This document shows, in pieces, positions 1 through 9,181 of a DNA stretch of 64,000 nucleotides (positions are counted from its first letter, which is position 1; each line of letters opens with the position of its first letter). The translations under genes were made by a program, and so were the position numbers. The stretch is from Salinigranum halophilum (GTDB taxonomy: Archaea; Halobacteriota; Halobacteria; Halobacteriales; Haloferacaceae): positions 248,001 through 312,000 of the forward strand of contig NZ_ML660182.1 in assembly GCF_007004735.1 (NCBI RefSeq), given 5' to 3'. Under the pieces are notes generated by a model. That model made no database searches and was not told the DNA's origin. It saw only the letters and a program-made list of their open reading frames with translations.

Positions 1-1
1 G

Positions 2-214
2 AACGACGTCGCGAGGCGGGCGGGGGCCCCGAGAGACCACGGTGCCGGCGTCGACCTCCACTGCCGCGCCGGCGACACCGTCGAAGCAGGGGAGCCGCTC
101 TGTACCGTCCACGCCGACGTCGATGCCAAACTCGACGACGCCTCGTCGCTCATCGACCGGTCGGAGCTGATTCGCGTCCGCGGGGCGCGAGAGACGCTCG
201 TCGAGCGCGTCTGA
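2..214 (+). CDS. deoA: AMP phosphorylase, C-terminal end (gene starts upstream of window)
   Basis: Only the last 70 codons are present, in an open frame from base 2 to a TGA at 212-214. The translation contains ARRAGAPRDHGAGV followed by GDTVEAGEPLCTVHA. This is the typical C-terminal glycine-rich segment of the thymidine/AMP phosphorylase family. Archaeal members convert AMP and phosphate to adenine and ribose-1,5-bisphosphate. The next gene on the same strand is the isomerase that consumes ribose-1,5-bisphosphate, which favours AMP phosphorylase over thymidine phosphorylase. Confidence 0.8.
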   Translation, partial: NDVARRAGAPRDHGAGVDLHCRAGDTVEAGEPLCTVHADVDAKLDDASSLIDRSELIRVRGARETLVERV

Positions 215-256
215 CTCCCCGTCCAACTTTTCAGCCCCCGCGTGCTAGCCTGATAC

Positions 257-1204
257 ATGGACGTGCACAGGGAGGTCCACGAGACGGCTGCGGCCATCGA
301 CGCCATGGAGACACGTGGTGCCGCGGCTATCGCGGACGCGGCCGCTCGGGCCCTTCGTTCGCAGGCACGGACGAGCGACGCGGAGACGCCCGAGGCGTTT
401 CGAGCGGAGTTACGGGCGGCGGCGCGGACCCTGTTCGAGACCCGCCCGACGGCGGTGAGCCTGCCGAACGCGCTTCGGTACGTGCTCCACGGCGCGGACG
501 GACAGACCGTCGCGGCGCTCCGCGAGTCGGTGGAGACGACCGTCGCGGAGTTCTGCGCCCGCCTGGAGCACGCGCAGGCGGACCTCGGCGAGGTGGGCGC
601 GAACCGGCTCCGCGACGGTGACGTCGTCATGACGCACTGTCACTCGACGGACGCGCTCGCGTGCGTCGAGGCCGCCGTCGACCAGGGCAAGGAACTGAGA
701 GCCATCGTCAAGGAGACTCGACCCCGAAACCAGGGGCACATCACCGCGGAGGCGCTGTCCGAGTTGGGCGTCCCCGTGACGCTCATCGTCGACAGCGCGG
801 CGCGACACTACCTGAACGACGTCGACCACGTCCTCGTCGGCGCGGACTCCATCGCCGCCGACGGGAGCGTCATCAACAAGATCGGCACCTCGGGCCTCGC
901 GGTGAACGCCCGCGACCGGGGGACGCCCATCATGGTCGCCGCCCAGACGCTGAAGCTCCACCCGGCGACGCTCACGGGCCACACCGTCGACATCGAGACC
1001 CGGGACGTCACAGAGGTCATCGACGAGGCGACCCGGGCGAGCATCGGTGCCCCCGACGTGGTGAACCCGGCGTTCGACGTGACGCCCCCGAGATACGTCG
1101 ACGCCATCGTGACCGAACGCGGCCAGTTCCCCCCGGAGAGCATCGTCACGCTGATGCGCGAACTGTTCGGCGAGGGGACGACCCGTCCGTGGGAAGAGCC
1201 GTGA
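257..1204 (+). CDS. Ribose-1,5-bisphosphate isomerase (eIF2B-like fold)
   Basis: This 315-aa cytoplasmic enzyme of the eIF2B alpha/MtnA superfamily converts ribose-1,5-bisphosphate to ribulose-1,5-bisphosphate in the archaeal AMP pathway, which feeds form III RuBisCO. C128 (in THCHS) and D197 (in GADSI) are 69 residues apart, matching the catalytic Cys/Asp pair known for the Thermococcus enzyme. The GADSIAADGSVINKIGT segment is the family signature. It lies 42 bases after the AMP phosphorylase gene. A TATA-like AACTTTTC about 27 bases before the ATG suggests it can also be transcribed on its own, leaderless. An eIF2B-like regulatory protein is the alternative, but the neighbour argues against that. 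Confidence 0.87.
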   Translation: MDVHREVHETAAAIDAMETRGAAAIADAAARALRSQARTSDAETPEAFRAELRAAARTLFETRPTAVSLPNALRYVLHGADGQTVAALRESVETTVAEFCARLEHAQADLGEVGANRLRDGDVVMTHCHSTDALACVEAAVDQGKELRAIVKETRPRNQGHITAEALSELGVPVTLIVDSAARHYLNDVDHVLVGADSIAADGSVINKIGTSGLAVNARDRGTPIMVAAQTLKLHPATLTGHTVDIETRDVTEVIDEATRASIGAPDVVNPAFDVTPPRYVDAIVTERGQFPPESIVTLMRELFGEGTTRPWEEP

Positions 1205-1466
1205 GGTCGTGAGTCGCGACCGGAGGGCCGGCCAGTCGGGGTGGGGGCGCGCGGCTCCGCGGCCTCCGTGCCGCGGGGCGCTCGTGCGAGGGATGAGGAC
1301 ACGAGCGAACGACCGTGAGCGAGTGTCCGAAGCGGCTGGGGAGGGGGTGGGTACACCGCCCTGGCGACTCCGCCGTCGTGTTGCACCGTCGCTGGTCACG
1401 TCGGCGGCGTCATGGTCGTGTTGCACCCCCCTCGCGTGGCCACGTCTACCGCCGTAGCGGAACGGC
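1205..1466. other. Intergenic region between convergent genes
   Basis: This 262-base gap lies between two convergent genes. It contains a 7-base inverted repeat GCTCGTG...CACGAGC near 1278-1304, which could form a terminator hairpin. A 13-base direct repeat GTCGTGTTGCACC occurs at 1375-1387 and again at 1415-1427. No RNA gene or convincing reading frame was seen. Confidence 0.4.
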
Positions 1467-2387
1467 TCACACGAACAGGAACGACGGCAGATACAGCGCG
1501 AGACAGCCGAGCGCCGCCCGGCGGCCGATGCCGCGACGCCAGTAGAACAGTCCGAGCACGAGAAGCGAGACGACGAGCATGTACGCCGCCGCCGACTGGA
1601 CGGCTCCGAGGTCCGTCACGACCACGTCGGTGACGAGCGCGCCGACTCCGAGCGAGAAGACGGGGTCGGTGATGTTGCTCCCGAGAATAGACCCGACGGA
1701 GATGCCCGAATCGCCCCGGTGGGCGGCCAGTCCCGCGACGAAGACCTCCGGTGCCGTCGTCCCGAGGCCGGTGAGGATGCCGATGAGGAACTCCGACACA
1801 CCGACGACACGGGCGATAGCGACTCCGTTGGTCACGAGCAGGTGTCCCCCGACGACGACCAGGGCGAGCCCACCGACGACCAGCGGTAACGCCCGCTCGG
1901 GGGGTTCGGACTCCTCGACGATCTCCTCGGCGACCTCGCTCCCGCCCTCGTTGGTGTACAGCGTGTAGACGAAGTTCACGTACGCGAGCATCATCAACAC
2001 GCCCTCCGACCGCTGGACGACGCCGTCGTCGAGCGTCAGGAGCATCACGACCATCGCGAGCGTCATCGCGCCGCCGTATATCATCACGTTCCGCCGCTCG
2101 GCGACGATGGGTGAGATAAGCGCGACGATGCCGATGGCGAGCGTGATCTGCGCCGTTTCGGAGCCGACGATGTTCCCGACGACGATGTCGCCCGCGCCGT
2201 ACCACGCGCCGTACACCGACGTCACCATCTCCGGTACCGACGTGCCGACCGAGATGAGCGTGACGCCGATGAAGAACGGCGAGATTCCGTAGAACTTGGC
2301 GACTTCGGCCGCGGCCGTCACGGCGCGGTCCGACCCGACGACGAGTGCCGCGAGGCCGACGACGAACAGGGCGAGTTCGACCAGCAT
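1467..2387 (-). CDS. Ca2+/Na+ antiporter, CaCA family (YrbG-like)
   Basis: A 306-aa integral membrane exchanger with about ten hydrophobic helices. The two alpha-repeats that form the ion site are clear: GTSVPE at 48-53 with GNIVGSE at 71-77, and GTTAPE at 208-213 with GSILGSN at 231-237. The acidic residues of the PE motifs are those that bind the cation in this family. An acidic loop at about 146-164 separates the two halves. The protein probably exports Ca2+ (or another cation) in exchange for Na+ or H+; the exact ions cannot be read from the sequence. Its start lies 34 bases from the end of the helicase gene upstream, so a shared transcript is possible. Confidence 0.88.
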   Translation of the reverse strand: MLVELALFVVGLAALVVGSDRAVTAAAEVAKFYGISPFFIGVTLISVGTSVPEMVTSVYGAWYGAGDIVVGNIVGSETAQITLAIGIVALISPIVAERRNVMIYGGAMTLAMVVMLLTLDDGVVQRSEGVLMMLAYVNFVYTLYTNEGGSEVAEEIVEESEPPERALPLVVGGLALVVVGGHLLVTNGVAIARVVGVSEFLIGILTGLGTTAPEVFVAGLAAHRGDSGISVGSILGSNITDPVFSLGVGALVTDVVVTDLGAVQSAAAYMLVVSLLVLGLFYWRRGIGRRAALGCLALYLPSFLFV

Positions 2388-2420
2388 CGTCCGTCGAGAC
2401 GCCGCTCCGTGGGAAAGGTC

Positions 2421-4379
2421 TTACCCGTCCGACACGTCCGGTGCGAGTCGCTCTCGAACGCTCCTGAACGCCGACCCGTCACCGCCGACCACGTCCGCGA
2501 CGGCGGCCGCGGCACCGAGTAGCCACTGCGCGCGCTCGACGCGCGATTCGAGGTCGCCCGGCCCGATGCGGTACTCCTCGACGAGGGCGTCCGTCGACGC
2601 GCCGTCGGCCCACTCGAGCAGGATGCGGGCGGTCTTCACCGCCTCGAGCCACCGCTCGAACCGGTCGGTCGCGCCCATGTCGGTGGTGAGTTCGGCCGCG
2701 TGGCGCCGGGCGAACTGGTACATCGCCGCCCGCTCGCGATTTCCGAGGTAGGTGCCGTGCATGTCCGGCGTGTCGCAGACGACCTCGAGCGCGGTGAGGC
2801 CGGTGACGGTCTCCATCCCCCGCATCGTCTCGATGCCACTGACGACGCGCGCGCCGGTCTGCGGCGCGATGTACTGGCGGGAGACGGCCTCGCCGAGCGT
2901 CGTCGCCGTCAGCGTCTCCGCACCCTCCCCGTTCTGGGCGGCGAGCATCTCCCACTCGACCAGGTCGTCGACCACGCTCTCGACGAGGCCAGCGAGGCCT
3001 TCCTCGGGCCGGTCGTGCGCGTAGAACGTGGCGTCGAGCAGGTCGAGTATCCCTCCCTGGGAGTCGGCGAAGCCCGAGGCGACGATGGCGAGGACGTGGG
3101 TCCGGAGCGCCTCCCGGTCGGCCAGTTGGGACTCGACGGCCTCCGGTTCCGCGCCGACGTATCGGTCTTCCAGTTCCGCCCGTCCGTCCTCGTCGTCGGC
3201 GACCAGCACCGCCTCGCCGTAAGGGTCGAGGTGCGGTCGACCCGCCCGCCCGCACATCTGGTGGACCTCGAGGACGGGGAGCCACTCCATCCCCGACCCC
3301 GTGTAGCGTTGCTGGTCGCGGATGACGACCCGCCGCGCGGGGACGTTCACCCCGGCGGCGAGCGTCGGCGTCGCGCAGATGCACTTCAGCGCTCGGTCCC
3401 GGAAGGCGTTCTCGACGAGAGCGCGGTGTTCGGCGCGGAGGCCGGCGTGGTGGAACGCGACGCCGCCCTCGACGCACTCGGCGAGTCGCCGCCCCGTGTC
3501 GGCCCGGCCGGCGTCTCGAACCTCCTCGCCGAGTTCGTCCGCCGCGGCGGCCGCCCCGACGCCGGCCTCGGCCAGGCGTGCCGCGAGCGTTTCCGCCTCG
3601 CGGCGCGAGCGCACGAACGCGAGGCACTGGCCGCCGTCGTCGATGGCCCCGCGGACGAGTTCGACCGTCGCCGCCGTCCCCGCGTCCTCGTCCCCATCCC
3701 CGTCTCCGTCCGTGTCGACCGCGACCGGCAGGGTCGAGCCGTCGTCGAAGTCGACGCGTCCCTCGGCGTAGACGCCGGTGCGGAGGTCGACGGGACGCCA
3801 CCGGCTCCGGACGAGTTCGGCCCCGAGCCAGTCGGCGATCTCGTCGGGGTTGTCGACCGTCGCCGACAGCGCCACGATCTGGACGTCGGGGGCGCGGCGG
3901 CCGAGCGTCGCCATGGTCACTTCGAGTGTCGGCCCTCTGCCTTTGGAGCCGAGGAGGTGGACCTCGTCGACGACGACGCAGGCGAGGTCGTCGACCCAGG
4001 ACGCCCCGCTTCTGATGGCGGAGTCGACCTTCTCGGCCGTGGCGACGACGACGTCGTACGCGCCGAGTTCCGCCGTCGAATCGAGGTCGCCCGTGGAGAT
4101 GCCGACCTCGACGCCGGGGAGGTCGGAGAACGTCTCGTACTTCTCGCGGGCGAGCGCGCGGAGCGGGACGATGTACAGCGCCGGGCCGCCAGAGGTGAGC
4201 ATCGCGAGCTCGGCGATGAACGTCTTTCCGCTCGCGGTGGGGACGGCGACGACGACGTTCTCGCCGCGGGTGATGCCCGCGTCGACGGCCGCCGCCTGCG
4301 GCGGATAGAGGTCGGTGATACCCGCGGCCTCGTAGTGGGCGACGAGGTCGTCGGCGAGCGGCAGGTCACGAACGCGCAT
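2421..4379 (-). CDS. Hel308/Ski2-like superfamily 2 DNA helicase
   Basis: A 652-aa ATP-dependent helicase. Motifs in order: Walker A PTASGKT at 47-53, DEVH at 138-141, SAT at 172-174, a FHHAGL segment, LAAGVNVPARRVV, and motif VI QMCGRAGR. The RQYIAPQTG...GIETM region resembles the Hel308 helical domain that follows the winged helix. Hel308 unwinds lagging strands at stalled forks. This copy is shorter than usual Hel308 proteins (roughly 700-800 aa), so it may be a haloarchaeal paralogue. A run of Asp/Gly near residues 220-235 is an acidic insertion. A TATA box (CTTTTATACC on the minus strand) about 30 bases before the ATG fits a leaderless transcript. Confidence 0.85.
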   Translation of the reverse strand: MRVRDLPLADDLVAHYEAAGITDLYPPQAAAVDAGITRGENVVVAVPTASGKTFIAELAMLTSGGPALYIVPLRALAREKYETFSDLPGVEVGISTGDLDSTAELGAYDVVVATAEKVDSAIRSGASWVDDLACVVVDEVHLLGSKGRGPTLEVTMATLGRRAPDVQIVALSATVDNPDEIADWLGAELVRSRWRPVDLRTGVYAEGRVDFDDGSTLPVAVDTDGDGDGDEDAGTAATVELVRGAIDDGGQCLAFVRSRREAETLAARLAEAGVGAAAAADELGEEVRDAGRADTGRRLAECVEGGVAFHHAGLRAEHRALVENAFRDRALKCICATPTLAAGVNVPARRVVIRDQQRYTGSGMEWLPVLEVHQMCGRAGRPHLDPYGEAVLVADDEDGRAELEDRYVGAEPEAVESQLADREALRTHVLAIVASGFADSQGGILDLLDATFYAHDRPEEGLAGLVESVVDDLVEWEMLAAQNGEGAETLTATTLGEAVSRQYIAPQTGARVVSGIETMRGMETVTGLTALEVVCDTPDMHGTYLGNRERAAMYQFARRHAAELTTDMGATDRFERWLEAVKTARILLEWADGASTDALVEEYRIGPGDLESRVERAQWLLGAAAAVADVVGGDGSAFRSVRERLAPDVSDG

Positions 4380-4468
4380 TCGTTCGTTTCTGGGGCCGTT
4401 CCGGTATAAAAGTCTCCGCGCCAGTCAGTCGTCACCGTCCCGTTCGGCACGACGGGCGTCGTCGCGCC

Positions 4469-5635
4469 TCAGATGAGGTCGGCCGCGGCGAGGCGGTCGA
4501 CGGCCTCGCGGAGGCGGTCCTCGCTCGCGGCGTAGGAGATGCGGGCGTAGCCGGGCGCGCCGAACGCGCTGCCGGGCACGGTGGCGACCTGCGCCTGTTC
4601 GAGCGCGTCCTCACACCACTGCTGGTCGTCGCCGTCGGGTGCGAACTTCGGCATCATGTAGAACGCGCCGTCGGGGTACGGCACCTCGACGTCGTGTTCG
4701 TCGAACAGTTCGAGGAGCATGTCACGGCGCTCGCGGAAGGCGTCGCGCATCTCGACGACGGTGTCGTCGGTGCGCTCCGACAGCGCCTCGACGCCCGCGT
4801 GCTGGACGAAGTTGACGGCACAGGAGACGGAGTGCGAGTGGACCTTCCCCGCCTGCGAGACGAGTTCCTCGGGCGCGCAGTAGTAGCCGAGCCGCCACCC
4901 GGTCATCGAGAACGCCTTCGAGAAGCCGTTGAGGGTGATGGTGCGGTCTTCCATCCCCTCCAGCGCGCCGAGCGAGGTCGGCTCGACGTCGTAGGCGATG
5001 CGCTCGTAGATCTCGTCGGAGATGACGGCGATGTCGTGTTCGACGGCGAGGTCGCGGACGCCTTCGAGCGCCGCGTCCGTGAACACCGACCCGGTCGGGT
5101 TCGACGGGGAGTTGACGACGAGGAGTTCGGTGTCGTCGCTGACGGCCTCGGCGAGGTCGTCGAGCGCCGGTTCGAGCTGGAAGTCGTACGGGGAGAGGTC
5201 GACGCGCGAGAGGGTGCCACCCGCGAGCTTCACCATCGCCTCGTAGGAGACCCACGCGGGGTCCAGGAGGACGACCTCGTCCCCGTCGTCGACGATTGTC
5301 TGGATGACCTCGAACAGGCCCTGCTTGCCGCCGGGAGTGACGACGATGTTCTCCGACCCACAGTCGATGCCGTTGCCCTGCAGTTTCGTCGCGATGGCCT
5401 CGCGGAGTTCGGGAATCCCGTTCGAGGAGGTGTAACCCGTGTGCCCCGCGTCGATCGCGTCCTTGCCGGCCCGGACGACGTTGTCGGGCGTCGGGAAGTC
5501 GGGTTCACCGACGGAGAGGTCGACGACGTCTTTCCCCTGTGCTTCGAGTTCCGAGGCGAGGTTCGAGATGGCGAGCGTCGCGCTCGGCTCCACCCGCTCG
5601 ACGCGCGCCGCGAAGTCGAATTCGTGTTCGCTCAT
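4469..5635 (-). CDS. Pyridoxal-phosphate aminotransferase, class I/II (aspartate family)
   Basis: A 388-aa fold-type I aminotransferase. SVGEPDFPTPDNV lies near the N-terminus, NSPSNPTG is at 175-182, and the PLP lysine is K240 in NGFSKAFSMTGWRLG. The chosen ATG (5633-5635) overlaps the stop of ribH by the ATGA arrangement, so translation is coupled. A much longer frame extends upstream through the alcohol dehydrogenase gene on the same strand, but it is a shadow. The substrate cannot be decided; archaeal relatives act on aspartate, aromatic or branched amino acids. Confidence 0.9.
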   Translation of the reverse strand: MSEHEFDFAARVERVEPSATLAISNLASELEAQGKDVVDLSVGEPDFPTPDNVVRAGKDAIDAGHTGYTSSNGIPELREAIATKLQGNGIDCGSENIVVTPGGKQGLFEVIQTIVDDGDEVVLLDPAWVSYEAMVKLAGGTLSRVDLSPYDFQLEPALDDLAEAVSDDTELLVVNSPSNPTGSVFTDAALEGVRDLAVEHDIAVISDEIYERIAYDVEPTSLGALEGMEDRTITLNGFSKAFSMTGWRLGYYCAPEELVSQAGKVHSHSVSCAVNFVQHAGVEALSERTDDTVVEMRDAFRERRDMLLELFDEHDVEVPYPDGAFYMMPKFAPDGDDQQWCEDALEQAQVATVPGSAFGAPGYARISYAASEDRLREAVDRLAAADLI

Positions 5636-6036
5636 GCTAGTGCTTCCACCATTTCCACGGCGGCGTATACCGCTTCCGCTCCTTTGTCGACGCGCTCGCG
5701 GGCTTCGGCACCGCTCATCCCCGGCCCGGAGACGCCGAACAGCACCGGCGTGTCCCGGTCGAGGCTCACCTGCGTGAGTCCCTGCGCGGCCGCGTCGGCG
5801 ATGACGCGGTCGTGGTCGGTGTCGCCGGTGACGATGGCGCCCACGACGGCCACGGCGTCGACGTCGTCGCGCCGGGCGAGACGGTCCGCCGCGAGCGGGG
5901 TGTCGTAGCTCCCCGGCACCGAGAGCGTCTCGACGATTTCCGCCTCGTGCTCGGCGGCGGCCTCTCTCGCGCGCGTCTCCATCGGTCCCGTCACCGATTC
6001 GTTGAACTTCGCGACGACCAGTCCCAGTCGAGTCAT
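5632..6036 (-). CDS. ribH: 6,7-dimethyl-8-ribityllumazine synthase
   Basis: This 134-aa enzyme performs the penultimate riboflavin step, condensing 5-amino-6-ribitylamino-uracil with 3,4-dihydroxybutanone phosphate. Family marks include VVAKFNESVT at the N-terminus, VPGSYDTPL, GAIVTGDTDHDRVI with the catalytic His at 75, and PVLFGVS near the end. The length is slightly below the bacterial norm and fits the archaeal form. It is the first gene of a two-gene operon with the aminotransferase. A TATA-like CTTTTACC about 25 bases before the ATG supports a leaderless start. Confidence 0.93.
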   Translation of the reverse strand: MTRLGLVVAKFNESVTGPMETRAREAAAEHEAEIVETLSVPGSYDTPLAADRLARRDDVDAVAVVGAIVTGDTDHDRVIADAAAQGLTQVSLDRDTPVLFGVSGPGMSGAEARERVDKGAEAVYAAVEMVEALA

Positions 6037-6108
6037 ATCGGTGGGTCCGCCGGGGTGGTAAAAGAGGTGTCGTCCCGGGCCCGTCTCCGCCGTCCGTCCT
6101 GGCGACGC

Positions 6109-7176
6109 TCAGGGCTTGACGAGGATTTTCACCTGGTCGCTCTCGGGGTCGAGCAGCGACTCGAAGCCCTCGTCGATGATGTCGTCGAGGTCGATTCGCG
6201 CGGTGATGAGGGGGTCGACGTCCAGCGTGCCGTCCGCGAGCATGTCGATGACCATCCCGTACTCCTCGCCCGACCGTGGCCCGCCGAGGTACGCCAACGT
6301 CCCCTGTATCGAGCGCTCGCCGGTGACGATGCCGAGCGGGTGTGCGCTCGCTTCCTCCTCGAAGATGCTGACGATGGTGGTCGTCCCCTGCGGCCGGGTG
6401 GCCTGGATGGACTGCTTGTACGTCGCCTCGATGCCGGCGACCTCGAACGCGTTGTCGACACCGCCACCGGTGAGGTCGTGTATCTCCTCGACCGCGTCCA
6501 CCTCCGTCGGGTCGACGAGGTGGGTCGCACCGGACTCCGTCGCCAGTTCCCGGCGGGCCTTCCGGGGTTCGGAGACGATGATGTCGCCCGCACCCGCGGC
6601 GCGGAGCGACTGGATGACCGAGAGGCCGATGGGGCCGCTGCCGAACACGGCGACCGAGTCGCCGGCCTGGACACCCGCGCGGCGGACCGCGTGCAGGCCG
6701 ACGGCCAGCGGTTCGACGAGCGCCCCGTGTTCGATGGGGACCCCCTCGGCGAGCGGGACCGCCTGGTGTTCGGCCACGACCACGTTCTCGGAGAACCCAC
6801 CGTCGGCGGCGAGACCGACGAAGTTGATGTCCGCACAGATGTGGTAGTTGCCCTCGGCGCACTGGCGGCACTCGCCGCAGTGGAGGATGGGGTTGATAGC
6901 GACCGCGTCACCCTCGTCGAGCGACTCGACGCCGTCGCCGACTTCGCTCACCACGCCGCTGAACTCGTGGCCCATCGTGATGGGCATCTGCTTGCCCGAG
7001 AGCGGGTGGGGTGCCTCGCCCGGAATGAAGATGGGACCTGCGGCGTACTCGTGCAGGTCCGTCCCGCAGATGCCACAGGTCTCCACGTCGACCCGCACCT
7101 GCCCCCGTCCAACTGTCGCGGGTTCGACGTCTTCGACTCTCACGTCCTTCTGACCGTAGTAAACTGCTGCGCGCAT
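6109..7176 (-). CDS. Zinc-dependent alcohol/2,3-butanediol dehydrogenase, MDR family
   Basis: A 355-aa medium-chain dehydrogenase. CGICGTDLHEY supplies the catalytic zinc Cys, followed by TMGHEFSG. The structural zinc lobe is the four-Cys CGECRQCAEGNYHIC segment. GSGPIGLSVI is the NAD(P) dinucleotide fold. The layout matches butanediol, sorbitol and threonine dehydrogenases. The start MRAAVYYG (7174-7176) was chosen because this family begins there and a TATA-like ATTTATCATT lies about 30 bases upstream; an in-frame start six codons earlier exists. Substrate is unknown. Confidence 0.88.
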   Translation of the reverse strand: MRAAVYYGQKDVRVEDVEPATVGRGQVRVDVETCGICGTDLHEYAAGPIFIPGEAPHPLSGKQMPITMGHEFSGVVSEVGDGVESLDEGDAVAINPILHCGECRQCAEGNYHICADINFVGLAADGGFSENVVVAEHQAVPLAEGVPIEHGALVEPLAVGLHAVRRAGVQAGDSVAVFGSGPIGLSVIQSLRAAGAGDIIVSEPRKARRELATESGATHLVDPTEVDAVEEIHDLTGGGVDNAFEVAGIEATYKQSIQATRPQGTTTIVSIFEEEASAHPLGIVTGERSIQGTLAYLGGPRSGEEYGMVIDMLADGTLDVDPLITARIDLDDIIDEGFESLLDPESDQVKILVKP

Positions 7177-7279
7177 TACGACAGCAGGTACCACGCACCA
7201 AATGATAAATGATTATTATTCATATCTGTCCAGTGTGCCCTGACGAGAACGGGGCCGCACCGAACTCGCACGACGGACC

Positions 7280-7321
7280 CGTGACGGAACACACGGCTCG
7301 ACGCGTCCGTGACGGAACACA
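7280..7321. promoter_or_regulatory. Direct repeat CGTGACGGAACACA, two copies
   Basis: The 14-base sequence CGTGACGGAACACA occurs at 7280-7293 and again at 7308-7321, start to start 28 bases apart. It lies between the divergent alcohol dehydrogenase and membrane-protein genes, 35 bases before the latter. Spacing near three helical turns suggests a regulator bound on one DNA face, which is inference. Confidence 0.45.
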
Positions 7322-7355
7322 AGAGTTGTAACCTGCGGGTGCCCGACTACCACCC

Positions 7356-9095
7356 ATGCGTACCGACGAGGGGCCGCTCGCCTCGAGAACCTTCCTCGCC
7401 CTCCTGGGACTCTCCCTCCTCGCCCTCCTCCTCCGCGTCGTCTCGCTCGGCGGCCGCGTGATGCACTGGGACGAGGGACGCGTCGGCTACTGGATTCTCC
7501 GCTATCAGGAGACGGGGATTCACTCGTACCGCCCCATCGTCCACGGTCCGTTCCTCCCCATCGTCAACGACTACCTCTTCGCCGTCGTCCCCGCCTCTGA
7601 CTTCGCCGCTCGGCTCCCCGTTGCGGTGGTCGGCGGACTCTTGCCGCTGGCCGCGTGGCTGTTCCGTGACTACCTCGACGACGACGAGGTCGTCGCGCTC
7701 GGCGCGCTGTTCGCGCTCAATCCGCTTCTCGTGTACTACTCGCGCTTCATGCGCAACGACGTCCTCGTCGCCGCGTTCTCCGTCGTCGCCCTCGGCTTCC
7801 TCCTCAGACTGCTGGTGACCCGCCGCCTCCCGTATCTGGTCGGGGCCGGTGCCTCCATGGGGCTGGCGTTCACCACGAAGGAGAACGCCCTGCTCTACGT
7901 CCTCTGTTTCCTCGGTGCCGGCGCGCTCCTCCTCGACCACCGACTCGTCCGCGAGGCGCGGGCAGGTACCCGGTTGAGCGACGTCTTCGCCGAGACGTGG
8001 CCCACCGCCGCCTACCGGTGGGTCCGCGGCGAGGAGGGGACGTTCGAGCGCGGCCTCGCCCGAGTCGGCCTCGCCGCCGTCGGGGCCCTCGCGGCGTTCT
8101 TCGTCGTCGTCGTCTTCTTCTACGCCCCGCGCCCGGACCTCTGGACCGCGCTGTCGAACCCGGCGTCGCTGCCCGGCGTGGTCGAGGCCAGTACGGTCGA
8201 ACCCGCAGAACGGCTCTACGGCACCTGGATCGACGGCGGTCACCAGGACAACCCGTACCTCCCGTTCCTGCACGACTATCTGGAGACGCTCGTCTACGGC
8301 GCGCCGGTGGTCCTCGTGTTCGGCCTCGTCGGGTCGGTGGTCGACCGCTACTCGCCCGTCGACCCGGGCTTTCGGCCGCTCGTCGCCTTCGCGGTCTACT
8401 GGGGGCTCGCGAGCGTCGTCGGCTACCCGCTCGCGACGGACATCGAAGCCCCGTGGGCGGTTGTCCACGCCGTCGTTCCCTTCGCGATTCCCGCCGCGGT
8501 CGGCCTCGCGTTCGCCTTCCGCGCCGGCCTCGACGCGCTCGGCGACGACGACCGGGTCTCGACCGGCCTCGCCGCGCTCGTGCTCCTCGCCGCCCTCGGC
8601 GGGACGATGGGGGCGAACGCGGCGTACTGGAACTCCACCGAGGAGGCGGACAAGGCAGTCCTCCAGTGGGCTCAGCCCGGGAACGACCTCCGCGAATCCG
8701 TCGTGGAGATGCGGGCGGTCGTCGAGGCCAACGAGGGGACGGACGTCCTCTTCTACGGGACGACGACACCCGGCGGCGACTCCGTCGAACTGTACGTCTC
8801 CGACGAGTCCTCCGCCGACACGCCACCGCCGGGTGGCCCTGCCTGGCACTCGCGGCTCCCGCTCCCGTGGTACCTCGAACTGTCCGACGCGGAGGTGACC
8901 TCGACCGCGCCCGAGACGCCGCCCGAGGAGGCGCTCGCGGACGCGCCGCCGGTCGTCATCGCACACGACTGGGACCGCTCCGAGGTCGAACCGCACCTCG
9001 AGGGGTACACGGCCCGCGAGCACGCGTTCAAGCTCTGGGGTGAACACATCGTGGTCTTCGTCGACCAGGACGCCCTCCGGCGCGCGACGAGCTAA
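7356..9095 (+). CDS. Membrane glycosyltransferase-like protein, GT-C/PMT type (TIGR03663-like)
   Basis: A 579-aa membrane protein with about ten helices in its first 420 residues and a soluble C-terminal domain. The HWDEGRVGYW motif in the first extracellular loop matches the Asp-Glu loop of lipid-linked sugar transferases (GT39/GT83), and IVHGPFLPIVNDYLF follows it. Such proteins transfer a sugar from a polyprenyl carrier to protein or lipid outside the cell. No other glycosylation genes are close by, so the acceptor cannot be guessed. Confidence 0.72.
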   Translation: MRTDEGPLASRTFLALLGLSLLALLLRVVSLGGRVMHWDEGRVGYWILRYQETGIHSYRPIVHGPFLPIVNDYLFAVVPASDFAARLPVAVVGGLLPLAAWLFRDYLDDDEVVALGALFALNPLLVYYSRFMRNDVLVAAFSVVALGFLLRLLVTRRLPYLVGAGASMGLAFTTKENALLYVLCFLGAGALLLDHRLVREARAGTRLSDVFAETWPTAAYRWVRGEEGTFERGLARVGLAAVGALAAFFVVVVFFYAPRPDLWTALSNPASLPGVVEASTVEPAERLYGTWIDGGHQDNPYLPFLHDYLETLVYGAPVVLVFGLVGSVVDRYSPVDPGFRPLVAFAVYWGLASVVGYPLATDIEAPWAVVHAVVPFAIPAAVGLAFAFRAGLDALGDDDRVSTGLAALVLLAALGGTMGANAAYWNSTEEADKAVLQWAQPGNDLRESVVEMRAVVEANEGTDVLFYGTTTPGGDSVELYVSDESSADTPPPGGPAWHSRLPLPWYLELSDAEVTSTAPETPPEEALADAPPVVIAHDWDRSEVEPHLEGYTAREHAFKLWGEHIVVFVDQDALRRATS

Positions 9096-9181
9096 CCCGC
9101 GCCTCGTCGGACCACACGTCCGTGTCTATCTCGCGGGGCGAGGTGGCAACTCTTATGCACTGACGTACACGACTGACGCGC

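Noticed and set aside
1375-1427. 13-base direct repeat in the gap between convergent genes as a possible att site or insertion scar
   Set aside because: The 27 bases between the copies hold nothing, and no mobile gene lies nearby; it is probably chance or slippage.
2700-4409. Long plus-strand open frame opposite the helicase gene
   Set aside because: Composition is that of a shadow (Arg, Asp, Val runs), while the minus strand shows all helicase motifs in order.
4469-6871. 800-codon minus-strand frame that would fuse an N-terminal extension to the aminotransferase
   Set aside because: The extra 412 codons run through ribH and the alcohol dehydrogenase in another frame. The ATGA overlap marks the real start.
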